39,746 nt of DNA from Eubacterium sp. (GTDB lineage Bacteria; Bacillota; Clostridia; Lachnospirales; Lachnospiraceae): NCBI GenBank assembly GCA_024681515.1, contig JAILAR010000083.1:1-39746 (forward strand). The letters are read 5' to 3'. Below the pieces are notes generated by a model. The model did not search any database. It saw only the letters and a list, made by a program, of their open reading frames with translations, and was not told the origin of the DNA. How positions within the stretch are numbered: position 1 is the stretch's first letter; each line of letters opens with the position of its first letter. This document shows positions 39,623-39,746 of the stretch, piece by piece. The translations under genes and the position numbers were made by a program.

Positions 39623-39746
39623 ATGGAAAACCAGGATGTAAAAAAAGTCGAAGCCCCCAGCTTCGACATCGACGAATTCGATATGGAGCATCTTTCGCAG
39701 CTTCTGAAGGACCGGAAACTGCATGAAGCACGGGAACTGCTCTCCG
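39623..39746 (+). CDS. mgtE: Start of a probable MgtE-type magnesium transporter (cut by window end)
   Basis: Only 41 codons are visible: MENQDVKKVEAPSFDIDEFD, then MEHLSQLLKDRKLHEARELL. The last part resembles the first helices of the MgtE N-terminal domain, where the same pattern of short helices and a (K/E)-x-x-E-L-R-x-L-L motif opens the cytoplasmic magnesium-sensing region. The match is short, so the name is tentative. The ribosome site GGAGG is followed after three bases by its complement CCTCC, which touches the ATG. No M-box riboswitch was recognised in the 228 bp upstream. Confidence 0.5.
   Translation, partial: MENQDVKKVEAPSFDIDEFDMEHLSQLLKDRKLHEARELLS

Noticed and set aside
1-39746. 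CRISPR array, rRNA genes, insertion sequences, plasmid or phage structural genes
   Set aside because: No regular repeat-spacer series, rRNA sequence, IS transposase or phage structural gene was seen anywhere in the window.

Overview
The window looks like chromosome of a Gram-positive, low-oxygen Clostridia bacterium, most likely a plant-fibre-degrading gut or rumen member of the Lachnospiraceae. The pointers are strong AGGAGG-type ribosome sites, sigma-A type promoters, the archaeal/eukaryal-type ProS, a class III anaerobic ribonucleotide reductase (nrdD/nrdG) under NrdR-like boxes, surface proteins with choline-binding-like GW repeats, and a GH9 cellulase with a CBM4/9-like module. Species cannot be named from the sequence alone. 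Base composition looks moderate throughout; I made no numerical count.

Left edge (1-2604): one end of an integrative, probably mobilizable, element. A leftward operon xis-int-mobC-like runs out of the window, and an XRE repressor is divergent from it across a promoter region full of repeated operators. The element abuts the 3' end of guaA, a known integration target. A tandem pair of 11-bp repeats (2536-2557) looks like integrase arm sites. The guaA here encodes only the ATP pyrophosphatase and dimerisation part, with no glutaminase domain.

3703-9217: a large CHAP-domain wall protein with two blocks of GW repeats, a hybrid histidine kinase whose transcript begins with a roughly 124-nt leader able to fold into a three-way junction plus a hairpin, and a DIP1984-like protein of unknown role. 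9647-17615: a YfhO-family membrane protein, a lipoprotein GH9 cellulase, a lone eukaryote-type HisA, and a CbbX/SpoVK-like AAA+ ATPase with an unrecognised N-terminal domain.

17772-21187: a compact cell-surface locus. Two paralogous NlpC/P60-like enzymes, one wall-bound by GW repeats and one ending in a membrane anchor, flank a multi-pass membrane protein. A distant paralogue of that membrane protein occurs at 30454-31530, followed by a small XRE regulator.

21282-31530: housekeeping genes on the minus strand (phosphoglucomutase, cca, proS, an RluA-type pseudouridine synthase, a small unknown protein, an aspartate aminotransferase-like enzyme, hflX) and the XRE/membrane-protein pair, which has its own promoter bracketed by a 13-bp inverted repeat. 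31825-39746: plus-strand tRNA-Leu(CAG), greA, lysS, then a convergent FKBP/trigger-factor-like lipoprotein, and the deoxynucleotide cluster nrdD-nrdG-dut, followed by the start of a probable mgtE. The CCA end of the tRNA is not encoded, which fits the presence of cca.

The most interesting unexplained items are the structured leader of the histidine kinase, the paired NlpC/P60-membrane protein locus with its regulated relative, the glutaminase-less GuaA beside an integrated element, and several repeat-type operator clusters.
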